Positions 11,217 through 18,872 of a stretch of 37,825 nt of DNA are shown in pieces. The notes beneath the pieces are model-generated. The model saw only the letters and a list, made by a program, of their open reading frames with translations, was not told the DNA's origin and did no database searches. Source of the stretch: Rickettsiaceae bacterium (GTDB lineage: Bacteria > Pseudomonadota > Alphaproteobacteria > Rickettsiales > UBA6187); contig JAJONM010000006.1 in NCBI GenBank assembly GCA_021323415.1, positions 1 to 37,825 of the forward strand. Direction: 5' to 3'. The translations under genes were made by a program, and so were the position numbers. Numbering within the stretch: position 1 is the stretch's first letter; each line of letters begins with the position of its first letter.

Positions 11217-11246
11217 TTGCACCACTTCTATATAGAAAGTATATAT
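11217..11246 (+). promoter_or_regulatory. Sigma70-type promoter of the KamA-family gene with a palindromic spacer
   Basis: TTGCAC (11217-11222), a 17-base spacer, then TATATAT from 11240. The spacer contains the perfect palindrome TTCTATATAGAA (11226-11237), a possible operator. A hairpin GCTCTC (11248-11253) with GAGAGC (11264-11269) follows near the expected start of transcription, leaving a leader of about 50 bases. Confidence 0.6.
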
Positions 11247-11304
11247 GGCTCTCGGGGAATAGGGAGAGCAAAGTATAAAATTGCATTTATTTTAAGGAAT
11301 TTAT

Positions 11305-12828
11305 ATGACAACAAAGGCTTCCAAAAAACCACGCATCGCAGGCACTCGCCCCAAAAAAAAGAGAGAAATTAGAAGCAGCCTGGCTAATGTGTACGGCACA
11401 ATAAAAGAAAGCCATTTTAACCGTTACATTTCCCACGATTTATACCAGTATAAAAAATATGTAGCCCAGGGTGGCGCAGCATTATATTCCGAAAATGAAC
11501 TTGATGAATTAGTTAAAGCCGGTGTTTCTGACCGCCTGCCTCCACGCGCCACTGCTTACTACATGGATTTGGCATCGCGCAGCACAGGCATACGCAACCT
11601 GATAAAAGCACGTCCGGAAGAAACACAGGATTTATCAGGCGAACGCGACCCATCAAACCAGTTAAAATACAGCCCGGTTCCAGGGTTACTCCATAAATAC
11701 GAATTAGTACTGCTTTATGTTGTACGTGCATGCAGCTCATGGTGCCGCTATTGCTACCGCTCTGACTTCCTGACTGGTAAAACTGAAAAAGACATCGGCT
11801 CAATCCAGGAAATCACCGACTACATCAAAGGCCACAACAAAAAAGCTGCCGAACACAACAAACCCGGCATGGCGATCCGCGATAAAATCATCCCAATCCG
11901 GGAAGCATTGCTCTCTGGTGGCGATCCTATGGTGCTATCAAACAAAAACCTGTTTGATTACATGAATGGTCTTGCAAGCGCTGGCGTTCGTATGGTTCGT
12001 ATAGGTACAAAAGAACTGGCATTTTACCCTGCCCGCTTCGATGAGAACTTCCTTGCTATGCTTGATCTGTTCCATGAATTACACCCGCGCGTTGGCCTTG
12101 CATTTATGGTACATTTCTCACATCCAGATGAGTTCTTAGAAAGAAGCAAGGAAACTGGCGAGTATATAGTAGGGCCAGATGGCGGCTTCAAACGCATCGA
12201 AATAACAGAAAATGCCATCCGCAGCTTACGCGGACGCAGCTATGTAACACTGGAAAACCAGACCCCAATCATCGATGGTGTAAACGACGATCCGGAAGTG
12301 CTAAACCTGATGCAGCGCGAATTAAAACGCATGGGCGTCAACAACCATTACTACTTCCAGTGCCGTGAAATCGAAGGCCACAAAGCTTTTGCAGTACCTG
12401 TTGAAAAAGCATGGGACATCCACCGCCAATCGCAAGTTGGGCTTTCCGGTATTGAAAAATCACGTTTCGCCATGTCAACTGAGTTTGGCAAACTTGAATT
12501 TATCTCAATTATCGATAAACCGGATTTGGCTAAATTAGGCTTAAATGTTCCGCCATCGGTTCAAAATTTCATTGATGAATTACTAGGCGATGGCCTGGTA
12601 GTGCTGAAAGTCCACCGCACCCCTTATGCTGACTTCCAGGGCGATTTAGTTATTGCCCGCCGCAATAAGGATGCATTATGGATTACCGGCTACGAAGACC
12701 GCATTATCTACGATGGCCGCAAATCCGGCGACGAAAAATACTCACCACTGGCAAAATTCCTGAAGCCTTTCTTTGAAAACGTTGATACCGAAGAAGTTTT
12801 GGAGAAGATTGCAGTTGGGGCTTACTAA
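11305..12828 (+). CDS. kamA: KamA-family radical SAM aminomutase-like protein
   Basis: A 507-residue protein of the lysine 2,3-aminomutase family. The radical SAM cluster motif CSSWCRYC is at Cys143, Cys147 and Cys150 within VVRACSSWCRYCYRSDFLTG, followed by EALLSGGDPMVLSN and RIGTKELAFYPARF as in the family. Aminomutases use PLP and SAM to shift an amino group from the alpha to the beta carbon. The usual PLP-lysine stretch (DAPGGGGK in known enzymes) is replaced by STEFGKLEF, with Lys396 in the corresponding place and the preceding Asp lost, so lysine as substrate is doubtful. It is about 90 residues longer than typical enzymes, mostly through basic N-terminal and C-terminal extensions. AAGGAA lies 7 bases before the ATG. 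pdxH (PLP supply) lies convergently next to it. EpmB is unlikely given the length. Confidence 0.75.
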   Translation: MTTKASKKPRIAGTRPKKKREIRSSLANVYGTIKESHFNRYISHDLYQYKKYVAQGGAALYSENELDELVKAGVSDRLPPRATAYYMDLASRSTGIRNLIKARPEETQDLSGERDPSNQLKYSPVPGLLHKYELVLLYVVRACSSWCRYCYRSDFLTGKTEKDIGSIQEITDYIKGHNKKAAEHNKPGMAIRDKIIPIREALLSGGDPMVLSNKNLFDYMNGLASAGVRMVRIGTKELAFYPARFDENFLAMLDLFHELHPRVGLAFMVHFSHPDEFLERSKETGEYIVGPDGGFKRIEITENAIRSLRGRSYVTLENQTPIIDGVNDDPEVLNLMQRELKRMGVNNHYYFQCREIEGHKAFAVPVEKAWDIHRQSQVGLSGIEKSRFAMSTEFGKLEFISIIDKPDLAKLGLNVPPSVQNFIDELLGDGLVVLKVHRTPYADFQGDLVIARRNKDALWITGYEDRIIYDGRKSGDEKYSPLAKFLKPFFENVDTEEVLEKIAVGAY

Positions 12829-12902
12829 TTAGTGCAAGTAGTTAGTTGTTAGTGCAAGTAAGGAAACTTTATTTACTTGCACTTGCACTTGCACTTGCAC
12901 TT
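12829..12902. repeat. Hexamer tandem repeat and hairpin between kamA and pdxH
   Basis: TTAGTGCAAGTA occurs at 12829-12840 and again at 12849-12860. AGTGCAAGTAA (12851-12861) pairs with 12873-12883. The right side continues as four copies of ACTTGC (12875-12898) plus ACTT, any of which can pair with either left copy. It lies between convergent genes, so it may act as a shared terminator although no long T run follows. Confidence 0.75.
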
Positions 12903-12905
12903 AAT

Positions 12906-13505
12906 CTAAGGATACAAAATACCCGTTTTCCATCCATTACCAGCTTTAGTATAAACCAGTCTCCTGTGCAGTCTAAATTCCTTATTCTCCCAAAACTCAA
13001 TTTTATTTGGTATCACACGAAAACCATGCCAAAAAGGCGGGCGTTCAATAACACCTTCAGAAAATTGCTCAGTAATTTTCTTTACCCTGTTTGGTAAATC
13101 CATTTCATCTTCCATAGGCTGCGATTGTTTAGATGCCCACGCTCCTAATTGACTACCACGCGAACGGCTGTTAAAATACGCATCCGCTTCTTGCTCGCTA
13201 ACTTTTTCTACCTTTCCTTCAATCCGCACCTGACGTCCCAGCTCATCCCAATAAAAACACAAAGCCGCATAAGGATTCTCAAGCAACTCTTTACCTTTTC
13301 TGCTATTAAAATTTGTATAAAAACAAAAGCCACGCTCATCATAAGCTTTTAGCAAAACTATCCGTGCAGATGGAATTCCATCAGAAGTAGCAGTAGCAAG
13401 AGTCATAGCAGTAGGTTCACTGACATTTAAGACTATCGCTTTGTCGTACCATTCTTTAAATAATGCTATAGGTGATTTTACTTGTTCTGACATACTTATA
13501 TCCAT
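12906..13505 (-). CDS. pdxH: Pyridoxamine 5'-phosphate oxidase
   Basis: FMN enzyme that oxidises pyridoxine or pyridoxamine 5'-phosphate to PLP. The 199 residues have the family pattern: EPTAMTLATATSDGIPSARIVLLK, FYTNFNSRKGKELLENPYAAL (FMN site), RQVRIEGKVEKV, SRSRGSQLGAWAS, and the C-terminal RLHRRLVYTK. Residues 1-4 may not be translated: an ATG at 13493 is preceded by GGA at a good distance. It is convergent with the KamA-family gene. Confidence 0.95.
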   Translation of the reverse strand: MDISMSEQVKSPIALFKEWYDKAIVLNVSEPTAMTLATATSDGIPSARIVLLKAYDERGFCFYTNFNSRKGKELLENPYAALCFYWDELGRQVRIEGKVEKVSEQEADAYFNSRSRGSQLGAWASKQSQPMEDEMDLPNRVKKITEQFSEGVIERPPFWHGFRVIPNKIEFWENKEFRLHRRLVYTKAGNGWKTGILYP

Positions 13506-13542
13506 GTTTTTGCAGCAGCAGCATACCGTTTTAATAAAATAA

Positions 13543-13574
13543 AAAAAGCAGGAAAGTTGCCTTTCCTGCTTTTT
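13543..13574 (-). terminator. Rho-independent terminator of the OmpA-like gene
   Basis: A perfect 14-bp stem, AAAAAGCAGGAAAG (13543-13556) with CTTTCCTGCTTTTT (13561-13574), closed by a 4-base loop. It begins 15 bases after the OmpA-like stop on the minus strand and is flanked by A and T runs on both sides. Confidence 0.85.
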
Positions 13575-13589
13575 AATTAAATGTAGTAA

Positions 13590-13961
13590 TTATTTTACCA
13601 GCAGCTCAACACGACGAGCCTCACCAAGGTTGCTTACAGCTTTGTCAATTGAAGAATCACTGCTTGATACAAGCCTGATTTTCTTTGGGCTTACACCCAT
13701 TTTTATGAGTTCTGCATTAACAGCAGCAACGCGTTTATCTGCTAATTTTATGTTAGTCTTAGTACCACCTTGTTTGTCAGTAAAACCTGTTAAGGTAATT
13801 TTCTGGCCAAGAGAAACCTCTTTCATAGTCTGCGCCAGAATCAGCTTATCCTCTTTATCAAGCTTACTACCGCCTGAACCAAAATAAACCGCGTGCTTAT
13901 GAGTAACACAAGCTGAAAGCGTAACTGCTAAAATAGCCATTCCTAAAAATTTACTATTCAT
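13590..13961 (-). CDS. OmpA-like domain lipoprotein
   Basis: A 123-residue lipoprotein. The signal peptide ends in the lipobox LSAC (Cys18), so it should be lipidated and anchored in a membrane facing the periplasm. The rest is a short OmpA C-terminal-like domain: YFGSGGSKL, GFTDKQGG, NIKLADKRVAAVNAELIKMG, and NLGEARRVELLV at the end. Such domains bind peptidoglycan. The first strand has GSGGS where the family usually has a form such as FDFDK, so the fold is somewhat diverged. GGGAG lies 5 bases before the ATG. Confidence 0.8.
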   Translation of the reverse strand: MNSKFLGMAILAVTLSACVTHKHAVYFGSGGSKLDKEDKLILAQTMKEVSLGQKITLTGFTDKQGGTKTNIKLADKRVAAVNAELIKMGVSPKKIRLVSSSDSSIDKAVSNLGEARRVELLVK

Positions 13962-13973
13962 TATATTATCTCC

Positions 13974-13991
13974 CTTAAATTATAATTTAAG
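13974..13991. promoter_or_regulatory. 18-base perfect palindrome before the OmpA-like gene
   Basis: CTTAAATTATAATTTAAG is its own reverse complement and lies at the ribosome site of the OmpA-like gene. It could be a 5' leader hairpin or an operator. The rest of 13992-14200 shows no coding frame that I can support. Confidence 0.4.
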
Positions 13992-14200
13992 TAATTCGGC
14001 ATGGCTATATGCCACACCTAAGTTACAATAAAGAAGGAAGCAATGATTGTGCCATTTTACACACAAAGATGAAAAATAGCTTTAGAATACTACAATTCGA
14101 GGTTTGGCAGTGCACTCACTCTGCAACTATGATAGCAGAAAGGAATAGATAATGTATCATAACAGGACATGCTGTACCATTTTTCCTGCCGAGGTATAAA

Positions 14201-14225
14201 AAAAGGGAAGCAGAGCTTCCCTTTT
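14201..14225 (-). terminator. Rho-independent terminator of rpsU
   Basis: A perfect 11-bp stem, AAAAGGGAAGC with GCTTCCCTTTT, around the loop AGA, 22 bases after the rpsU stop. On the minus strand the stem ends in TTTT and a short A/T-rich tract. Confidence 0.85.
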
Positions 14226-14247
14226 AATTAAACTAAAATGTCTTAGA

Positions 14248-14445
14248 CTAATCCATCTGATAACGTTTACGGTCTAACTTGCGACGACGACGCTCAGACT
14301 CAGAATCTCTACGCTTTTTCTTCTCAGACTCTGTTTCGTGATGCCTGCGAAGTTTCATTTCACGGAAAATCCCTTCCCTCTGCATCTTCTTTTTCAAAGC
14401 CCTAAGAGCTTGTTCCATATTACCATGTACAGATACTTGAACCAA
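14248..14445 (-). CDS. rpsU: 30S ribosomal protein bS21
   Basis: A 65-residue, strongly basic ribosomal protein that helps 30S subunits base-pair with mRNA leaders. [19 protein letters not shown] is the family N-terminus and [19 protein letters not shown] the conserved middle. The start codon is TTG at 14445: AAGGGGG lies 8 bases before it, and the next ATG would remove the conserved N-terminus. The gene has its own promoter and terminator and diverges from coq9. Confidence 0.95.
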   Translation of the reverse strand: MVQVSVHGNMEQALRALKKKMQREGIFREMKLRRHHETESEKKKRRDSESERRRRKLDRKRYQMD

Positions 14446-14490
14446 CTTTAATACCCCCTTTTAAGGAATAAAAGATTAACACGAGGCATG

Positions 14491-14519
14491 TTTATGCTGT
14501 TTTTTATATAATAAGTCAA
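14491..14519 (-). promoter_or_regulatory. Promoter of rpsU
   Basis: On the minus strand TTGACT (14519-14514), a 17-base spacer, then CATAAA (14496-14491). This would give a leader of about 38 bases to the TTG start. Confidence 0.5.
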
Positions 14520-14561
14520 GTTCTTATTGTATTTTGGTGCATATTTTATCATATTGGCAAA

Positions 14562-15161
14562 ATGCAAGAAAAACGCCATAAAATCCTCGAAGAAGCACTA
14601 AAACTAGTCCCTTTTGATGGCTGGACCGGGGCAACTTTGACCAACGCTTCAATAAATGCAGGGTTAGAACCTGAGTATGGCAATATAGTTTTTCCTGGCG
14701 GACTTACTGAACTAGTAGATTTTTTTCTGCGTGACCTTGATCATAAAATGCAAGAAACACTGTCTAAAAAAGATATAACAAAGCTCCGTATTCGCGATAG
14801 AATTCATTTGGCCGTAAAAACACGCTTAGAGCTTGCAGAGCCTTACAAAACCACCATACGCAAAACAATATCATTTTATGCCGTTCCATTACACAGCCTG
14901 GAAAGCATACCAGCAGTGTGGAAAACTGCCGACGAAATCTGGTATGCCGTAGGTGATAAAGCCTCTGATTTCAACCCTTACACACAGCGCGCCATACTTT
15001 CTGGTGTATACAGCAGCACGTTACTATATTGGTTACAGGACAAATCCCATAACCACCAGGATACATGGGCGTTTCTTAGCAGAAGAATAGATAACGTAAT
15101 GAAATTTGAGAAGGTAAAAAGCAAGGTACGGGATTTTGTAACAAAGATTTTTCCTAAGTAA
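14562..15161 (+). CDS. COQ9-family ubiquinone biosynthesis protein
   Basis: A 199-residue all-helical protein with a TetR-like fold. Family signs are ILEEALKLVPFDGWTGATLTNA near the N-terminus, ELVDFFLRDLDHKMQE, and KTADEIWYAVGDKASDFNPYTQRAILSGVYSSTLLYWLQD in the lipid-binding half. In mitochondria COQ9 binds lipids and presents demethoxyubiquinone to COQ7; coq7 is at 20601 in this window and ubiA at 36080. No strong ribosome site is visible before the ATG. Its stop lies three bases from the convergent stop of the SUMT gene. Confidence 0.88.
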   Translation: MQEKRHKILEEALKLVPFDGWTGATLTNASINAGLEPEYGNIVFPGGLTELVDFFLRDLDHKMQETLSKKDITKLRIRDRIHLAVKTRLELAEPYKTTIRKTISFYAVPLHSLESIPAVWKTADEIWYAVGDKASDFNPYTQRAILSGVYSSTLLYWLQDKSHNHQDTWAFLSRRIDNVMKFEKVKSKVRDFVTKIFPK

Positions 15162-15164
15162 CAA

Positions 15165-15920
15165 TCAACATTTACCAATCTTATCAGCTAAACCAACAAC
15201 CTTTCCTACTACAATCAACGTTGGTGGCTGAAAATCCCGCTCTGTAACCTTCTGAAATATATGCTCCAATGTTGAGAAGCATGAGCGCTCAGACTTTGTG
15301 GTACCTTCTTGTATAGCCGCAGCTGGAGTACTTTTAGATAAACCGTATTTTATAAGATTTTGAGCAATTTCTTCCAAATGCGTCAGCCCCATATAAAATA
15401 CTAGAGTAGTATTTTCATCTGCCAGGCTTTGCCAGTTAAGGTTCATCGGCACACCTTTTTGCTGGTGGCCAGTAACAAACCTAACTCCTGTTGCAAGCCC
15501 ACGGTGAGTAAGCGGTATGCCCTGATATGCACAACATCCATCTGCTGCATTTACACCCGGCACAACTTCAAACGGAATATTATTATCGACCAAATATGCA
15601 GCTTCTTCACCGCCACGACCAAATATAAAAGGATCGCCGCCTTTTAACCTGACAACCACCTTCCCTTTACGCGATTCATCAACAAGATTTTGATTAATAA
15701 CATCTTGCGTCATCTCATGCTTCTTGCATGATTTACCTGCATAGATCATTTCAACATGCGATGGAATTAAATTAAGTAATTCTTGTGGAATAAGACGGTC
15801 ATATATAACAATATCAGCAATTTCAGTTAATAACTTATAAGCCTTAACTGTCAAAAGACCAGGATCACCAGGACCTGCTCCAACTATATATACAAATGGC
15901 GGGGTAGGTTTCTGTATCAA
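15165..15920 (-). CDS. cobA: Uroporphyrinogen-III C-methyltransferase (SUMT)
   Basis: Makes precorrin-2, the branch point to siroheme and cobalamin, using two SAM molecules. The 251 residues show the SAM-binding YIVGAGPGDPGLLTVKA, the VRLKGGDPFIFGRGGEEA motif, and GIPLTHRG. It is a stand-alone enzyme without the CysG dehydrogenase/chelatase domain. The start must be non-ATG: TTG at 15920, with GAGAAAG in front, because the GAGPGDPG motif begins at residue 14 and no nearby ATG exists. With sulfate uptake genes in the same window, siroheme for sulfite reductase is a likely use, but that is inference; cobalamin genes are not seen. Confidence 0.9.
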   Translation of the reverse strand: MIQKPTPPFVYIVGAGPGDPGLLTVKAYKLLTEIADIVIYDRLIPQELLNLIPSHVEMIYAGKSCKKHEMTQDVINQNLVDESRKGKVVVRLKGGDPFIFGRGGEEAAYLVDNNIPFEVVPGVNAADGCCAYQGIPLTHRGLATGVRFVTGHQQKGVPMNLNWQSLADENTTLVFYMGLTHLEEIAQNLIKYGLSKSTPAAAIQEGTTKSERSCFSTLEHIFQKVTERDFQPPTLIVVGKVVGLADKIGKC

Positions 15921-15939
15921 AAAACTTTCTCTAACTCTA

Positions 15940-16431
15940 TTAGCTGCAAATATCGTTCATTCTATCAAAAGCAGCACCAAAACCAGCTAATGAATATTTA
16001 TCAACAGCATAAGTACCTTTAAGTGATGTTCCGCGTACACTCATGCTGTTCTTTTTGCGCATGAATTCAATAATTTTGTTATCCTGTTTGTTGTCGGCGG
16101 CCCACGCCAAATCACCCTTGGTAAACATTTTATATTTATTGCCTTGGATATCCAGGCTTATATCACTTTTTACTTTATAATCAAAACCTGAAGAGGCGCT
16201 AACTTCAAACACACCCTGGCCAATTTTTGTTACCAGGAAATAAGGCTGGTCGCGTTTTTTATAATTACCTGTTTTTCCTGTTGGGAAGCTGGCTATATAA
16301 CAAATCTTTTTGCCTTGTAATTCAGTACTGTATACAGCCCAGTCCTTAAAAGCTTTATCTTTTACCTGAGCGTTTGCCGAAAATGGCAAAACACACGCTA
16401 ATAAAACAAATAGGGAAAAACCAATTCTCAT
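15940..16431 (-). CDS. Invasion-associated locus B (IalB) family protein
   Basis: A 163-residue secreted protein. The ATG at 16431 is preferred over a TTG 15 codons upstream because it begins the signal peptide MRIGFSLFVLLACVLPFSANA directly. The mature part has the IalB pattern: FKDWAVYS, KKICYIASFPTGK, PYFLVTKIGQGVFEVSASSG, and a C-terminal FDRMNDICS with a second Cys that may form a disulfide with the first. IalB was named for erythrocyte invasion by Bartonella; most relatives are periplasmic proteins of unknown role, so pathogenic function is not implied. It lies 19 bases upstream of the SUMT gene on the same strand. Confidence 0.82.
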   Translation of the reverse strand: MRIGFSLFVLLACVLPFSANAQVKDKAFKDWAVYSTELQGKKICYIASFPTGKTGNYKKRDQPYFLVTKIGQGVFEVSASSGFDYKVKSDISLDIQGNKYKMFTKGDLAWAADNKQDNKIIEFMRKKNSMSVRGTSLKGTYAVDKYSLAGFGAAFDRMNDICS

Positions 16432-16551
16432 AGCAATAAGACTCTTTTGAAGTTTTTGACCAACAAATTGATACAATTTTATACTGAGAAAATCAAGTGT
16501 TTTATAGTATTTCCAATTTATTTCCGAACTAGATAGTTGAGGTATAGGAGA

Positions 16552-17139
16552 TTAAAGCATTTTTATTTTATATCCATCTTTCTCAGTTACAATAAATTCA
16601 TCATCGCCAATTTTTTTGCGCAACCTATACATATGAGTTTCAAGTGTATTGGTGTCTATTTCCTCACTATACCGCCACACACGCCTCAACAATTCTTTCT
16701 TATCAAATGAATTTGGTGCAATACCAGCCAATACATTAATAATTTCAGCTTCTTTTTCTGTGAGGGAAATTTTATGGCTATCGTTAAACAATAATTTTTG
16801 CATGTAGTTAAATTTGAATCTTCCAATATCAATGTTATTGCTAATAGCTGAATCATTAACAAGTTCGCCTAATAAACTAACCAAATTTACAAAACGGTAT
16901 GGTTTCTGAATATGATATTTTGCCGTAGCAGGAGAAGATGATAATATAATAGATTTGGCACCATCAAAGAAGCTTCCGTAATCCGGCAAATAGTCCGCAT
17001 CTACAATTACTATATCGTCAGATTTGCTATAACCATCAATGTCTTTATATAGCGAGACATTAGCCGATATTACATTATGCCGGGACAATAAGCTTCTTAG
17101 AGAATCATTATTGGAAAAGATCGCAATATTTAGTGACAT
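16552..17139 (-). CDS. OmpR-type response regulator with a short, degenerate receiver
   Basis: A 195-residue regulator. The C-terminal winged helix (about 115-195) is clear: KISLTEKEAEIINVLAG, DKKELLRRVWRYSEEIDTNT, and LETHMYRLRKKIGDDEF. The N-terminal receiver is short. It keeps a possible phospho-acceptor in VIVDADYLPD and a Lys in IQKPYRF, but the usual acidic pair is NND in IFSNNDSL. It may therefore work without standard phosphorylation. ATG at 17139 is chosen over an upstream start inside the ankyrin gene, as it follows the ankyrin stop by two bases. No histidine kinase is nearby. Confidence 0.8.
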   Translation of the reverse strand: MSLNIAIFSNNDSLRSLLSRHNVISANVSLYKDIDGYSKSDDIVIVDADYLPDYGSFFDGAKSIILSSSPATAKYHIQKPYRFVNLVSLLGELVNDSAISNNIDIGRFKFNYMQKLLFNDSHKISLTEKEAEIINVLAGIAPNSFDKKELLRRVWRYSEEIDTNTLETHMYRLRKKIGDDEFIVTEKDGYKIKML

Positions 17140-17141
17140 AA

Positions 17142-17597
17142 TTAACCCGCAATCGCCATTTTTTCTCCGGTTAAGCATTGCTCCAGGAAATGAGCTATCT
17201 CTGGTGTACTGGAGGATTTAGCTATTGCCAAAAGCTTAGGGTTATTTACATCAGCGCCTTTTTCAATAAGATATTTTACAATCTCAAAGTTTTTAGAACG
17301 AATAGCACATATAAGCGGCAAACCATTGGCTGGGTTTACCTCTGCTCCATTTTCTACCAGTTGCTTTACTACATCAAACCAACCGTTTCCCGCTGCAGAA
17401 TATAAAGGCATTGAAGATGAATTACCTTGCATTTTTGCGCCATTTTTAAGAAGCAATTTGCTAATTTCAATATAGCCTTCATTTATTGCTTTATACAAAG
17501 CAATGCCATTATCTTCGTTTAAATTAGCACCATTTTCAATAAGGGACTGAACTTCATCTACATCCCCAGATAGGATAGCATCAATTAATTTGCTCAT
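17142..17597 (-). CDS. Small ankyrin-repeat protein
   Basis: A 151-residue protein made of about four ankyrin units, with SLIENGANLNEDNGIALYKA, LLLKNGAKM, LVENGAEVNPANGLPLICA and LIEKGADVN. I chose ATG at 17597 over a TTG five codons upstream. No signal peptide or membrane helix is present. It is the first gene of a two-gene unit with the response regulator, ending two bases before it, so it may bind that regulator or act in the same pathway; this is inferred from coupling alone. The repeat sequence resembles the large ankyrin protein at the left edge. Confidence 0.85.
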   Translation of the reverse strand: MSKLIDAILSGDVDEVQSLIENGANLNEDNGIALYKAINEGYIEISKLLLKNGAKMQGNSSSMPLYSAAGNGWFDVVKQLVENGAEVNPANGLPLICAIRSKNFEIVKYLIEKGADVNNPKLLAIAKSSSTPEIAHFLEQCLTGEKMAIAG

Positions 17598-17727
17598 GAT
17601 TTTATCTTTCAAATAGATTAAAACCTAAAGGAATTTTATAATTTTTTATCAAATTCTTCAATTCTAATTTGTAAAAACCAGAAATTTTATATAGAAGTGT
17701 GTCACTGGTTTTATAAAAAGTAAAGAT

Positions 17728-18807
17728 ATGCTAAATAAAGAGTCACAAATTTTATTATCTGTTGAACGCGCATGTAACGATTTGCGCAAAGGCTTCCCTG
17801 TCATTATAACAAGTAATAATGTAAAACTGCTGGTGCTATCACCTGAAACAGTATCGACAGAAATATTAGATAATATTTCTTCAAAAATCAAACAACCTGT
17901 TAAATTAATACTAACAAGTAATAGATTGAATCATCTAAATAAAAATAATTCAGAAAAGAACATATCAGCCTTAGAAATCACCAAACAAAAACTAAAAACC
18001 ATACCAGCTTTATGCGGACTTGCAGAAGAAAACAATGTCAAACTTCCAAACCTCTTAATAGCAACTAAAGCAGAGAAAGACGCATTAAAATTAGCACGCA
18101 TAGCAGAGCTTATTCCATCTGTTATCACGGTTGAATTAAAATCTTCGTTTAAAGATAAGAATTTATTAAGCATCCCTGCCAACTATATAAATAAGTACAG
18201 CAATATCGCATCATTAGATCTGACTGAATCATGCCGGGTAAAACTTGTATTAAAAAATTCTATTCAATCAGAAATTATCGCCTATCGCCCCAATATTGGC
18301 GGCAAAGAACATTATGCAATAATTATAGGCAAACCGGAAAAAACACCATTAATACGCATACACTCTTCTTGTTATACGGGTGATTTACTTGAATCTCTTG
18401 CATGCGATTGCCACGACCAGTTGCACACTGCTATTGAATTAATGTCAAAAACTGGAGGCATAATATTATATATGCTGCAGGAAGGCCGAGGCATAGGACT
18501 TATCAACAAACTTCGCGCTTATGCCATGAAAGAAAAAGGGTTCGATACCGTAGACGCTAACAATATACTTGGTTTTGATGATGACGAACGCTTGTTTGAA
18601 CCTGCTGCAACTATCTTAAAGCAACTAAAAATTAAGCAGATTAACCTACTGACAAACAACCCGAAAAAAGCCAAAGGGCTTGAAGATTGCGGAATAAAAG
18701 TAACCAAATGCGTACCTCATATTATGGAAACCAACCAGCATAATCAGCAATATTTAAAAACAAAGTCAGATAGGCTTGGTCATAAGATTGGCAATGTAGA
18801 ACAATAA
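17728..18807 (+). CDS. ribA: GTP cyclohydrolase II with degenerate N-terminal RibB-like domain
   Basis: First step of riboflavin synthesis: GTP to 2,5-diamino-6-ribosylamino-pyrimidinone phosphate. The catalytic domain (about 165-350) is intact: Zn ligands Cys215, Cys226 and Cys228 in HSSCYTGDLLESLACDCH, then LQEGRGIGLINKLRAY, and the TNNPKKAKGLEDCG region near the end. The first 160 residues sit where RibBA carries DHBP synthase, but I see no RibB active-site motifs (the acidic metal-binding loop and the late His), so that half is probably inactive or structural. A separate ribB would be needed. The ribosome site is weak. No FMN riboswitch pattern is evident in the 130-base leader. Confidence 0.9.
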   Translation: MLNKESQILLSVERACNDLRKGFPVIITSNNVKLLVLSPETVSTEILDNISSKIKQPVKLILTSNRLNHLNKNNSEKNISALEITKQKLKTIPALCGLAEENNVKLPNLLIATKAEKDALKLARIAELIPSVITVELKSSFKDKNLLSIPANYINKYSNIASLDLTESCRVKLVLKNSIQSEIIAYRPNIGGKEHYAIIIGKPEKTPLIRIHSSCYTGDLLESLACDCHDQLHTAIELMSKTGGIILYMLQEGRGIGLINKLRAYAMKEKGFDTVDANNILGFDDDERLFEPAATILKQLKIKQINLLTNNPKKAKGLEDCGIKVTKCVPHIMETNQHNQQYLKTKSDRLGHKIGNVEQ

Positions 18808-18872
18808 TTTTGTTGAATTGGAACCACTTTCGTTTACAATACCACTTTAAACTCCAATTATAAGCAATTGAA

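Noticed and set aside
11305..12828. EpmB identity for the KamA-family gene
   Set aside because: EpmB is about 340 residues and usually near efp or epmA; this protein is 507 residues and lacks such neighbours.
12829..12902. Short repeats as a possible CRISPR or origin (iteron) site
   Set aside because: Units are only six bases, without spacers, and no cas or replication gene is nearby.
16432..16476. Upstream TTG start for the IalB-like gene
   Set aside because: It would place 15 residues before the signal peptide; the ATG at 16431 begins the signal peptide directly.
17613..17727. Possible FMN riboswitch before ribA
   Set aside because: The leader is short and shows none of the conserved riboswitch helices that I could recognise.
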